A stretch of 7,594 nt of DNA, taken from the NCBI GenBank assembly GCA_026786065.1, contig JAJAYS010000041.1:1-7594 (forward strand), in the 5' to 3' direction. Both the position numbers and the translations under genes were made by a program. The stretch comes from Polaromonas sp. (lineage in GTDB: Bacteria; Pseudomonadota; Gammaproteobacteria; Burkholderiales; Burkholderiaceae_C). The notes under the pieces are model-generated. The model worked only from the letters and a program-made list of their open reading frames with translations. It was not told the origin of the DNA and did no database searches. Below, piece by piece: positions 7,587-7,594 of this stretch; positions within the stretch are counted from its first letter, which is position 1; every line of letters begins with the position of its first letter.

Positions 7587-7594
7587 CAACCCGA

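Overview
The window looks like chromosomal DNA of a GC-rich betaproteobacterium, most likely a Burkholderiales member of the Comamonadaceae type (Rhodoferax/Polaromonas/Acidovorax relatives). I infer this from the protein sequences, the high GC, and short GCTAT...GAGCT...ACGCCCG repeats of a kind I remember from that family. No search could be run, so the genus is left open.

Layout. (1) 2-1183, plus strand: the 3' part of moeA (molybdopterin molybdenumtransferase), open at the left edge and intact to its stop. It carries about 30 extra residues encoded by a small repeat element. (2) 1184-1297: a short convergent intergenic gap. (3) 1298-4532 and 4533-5796, minus strand: a tripartite-efflux operon, a periplasmic adaptor (AcrA-like) followed by an RND permease (AcrB-like). 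Both genes are broken. The adaptor has two in-frame TAG codons and three -1 frameshifts; the permease has one in-frame TAA and two -1 frameshifts. The remaining protein sequence is still well conserved, so decay appears recent. No outer-membrane factor gene is present. (4) 5797-5989: a gap holding a candidate promoter for the efflux operon and possibly a trace of the start of dnaQ. (5) 5990-6463 and 6460-7449, minus strand: a SAM-dependent methyltransferase (YafS-like) and rnhA (ribonuclease HI), joined by a 4-base ATGA overlap. (6) 7450-7594: an upstream region with a fair sigma-70-like promoter for the methyltransferase. At its far edge is a purine-rich stretch that could be the ribosome binding site of a plus-strand gene starting just beyond the window; gloB would be expected from gene order in relatives.

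How it fits together. Methyltransferase and rnhA form a two-gene operon belonging to the conserved gloB-yafS-rnhA-dnaQ neighbourhood. dnaQ is not where it would be expected; the efflux operon occupies that place and runs up to moeA, an unrelated molybdenum-cofactor gene. The most interesting aspects are the confinement of eight lesions to the efflux operon while three flanking genes are intact, the uniform type of frameshift (all single-base losses), and two opposed copies of a repeat skeleton inside moeA. I found no evidence of a new multi-gene system, CRISPR array, transposase or RNA gene.
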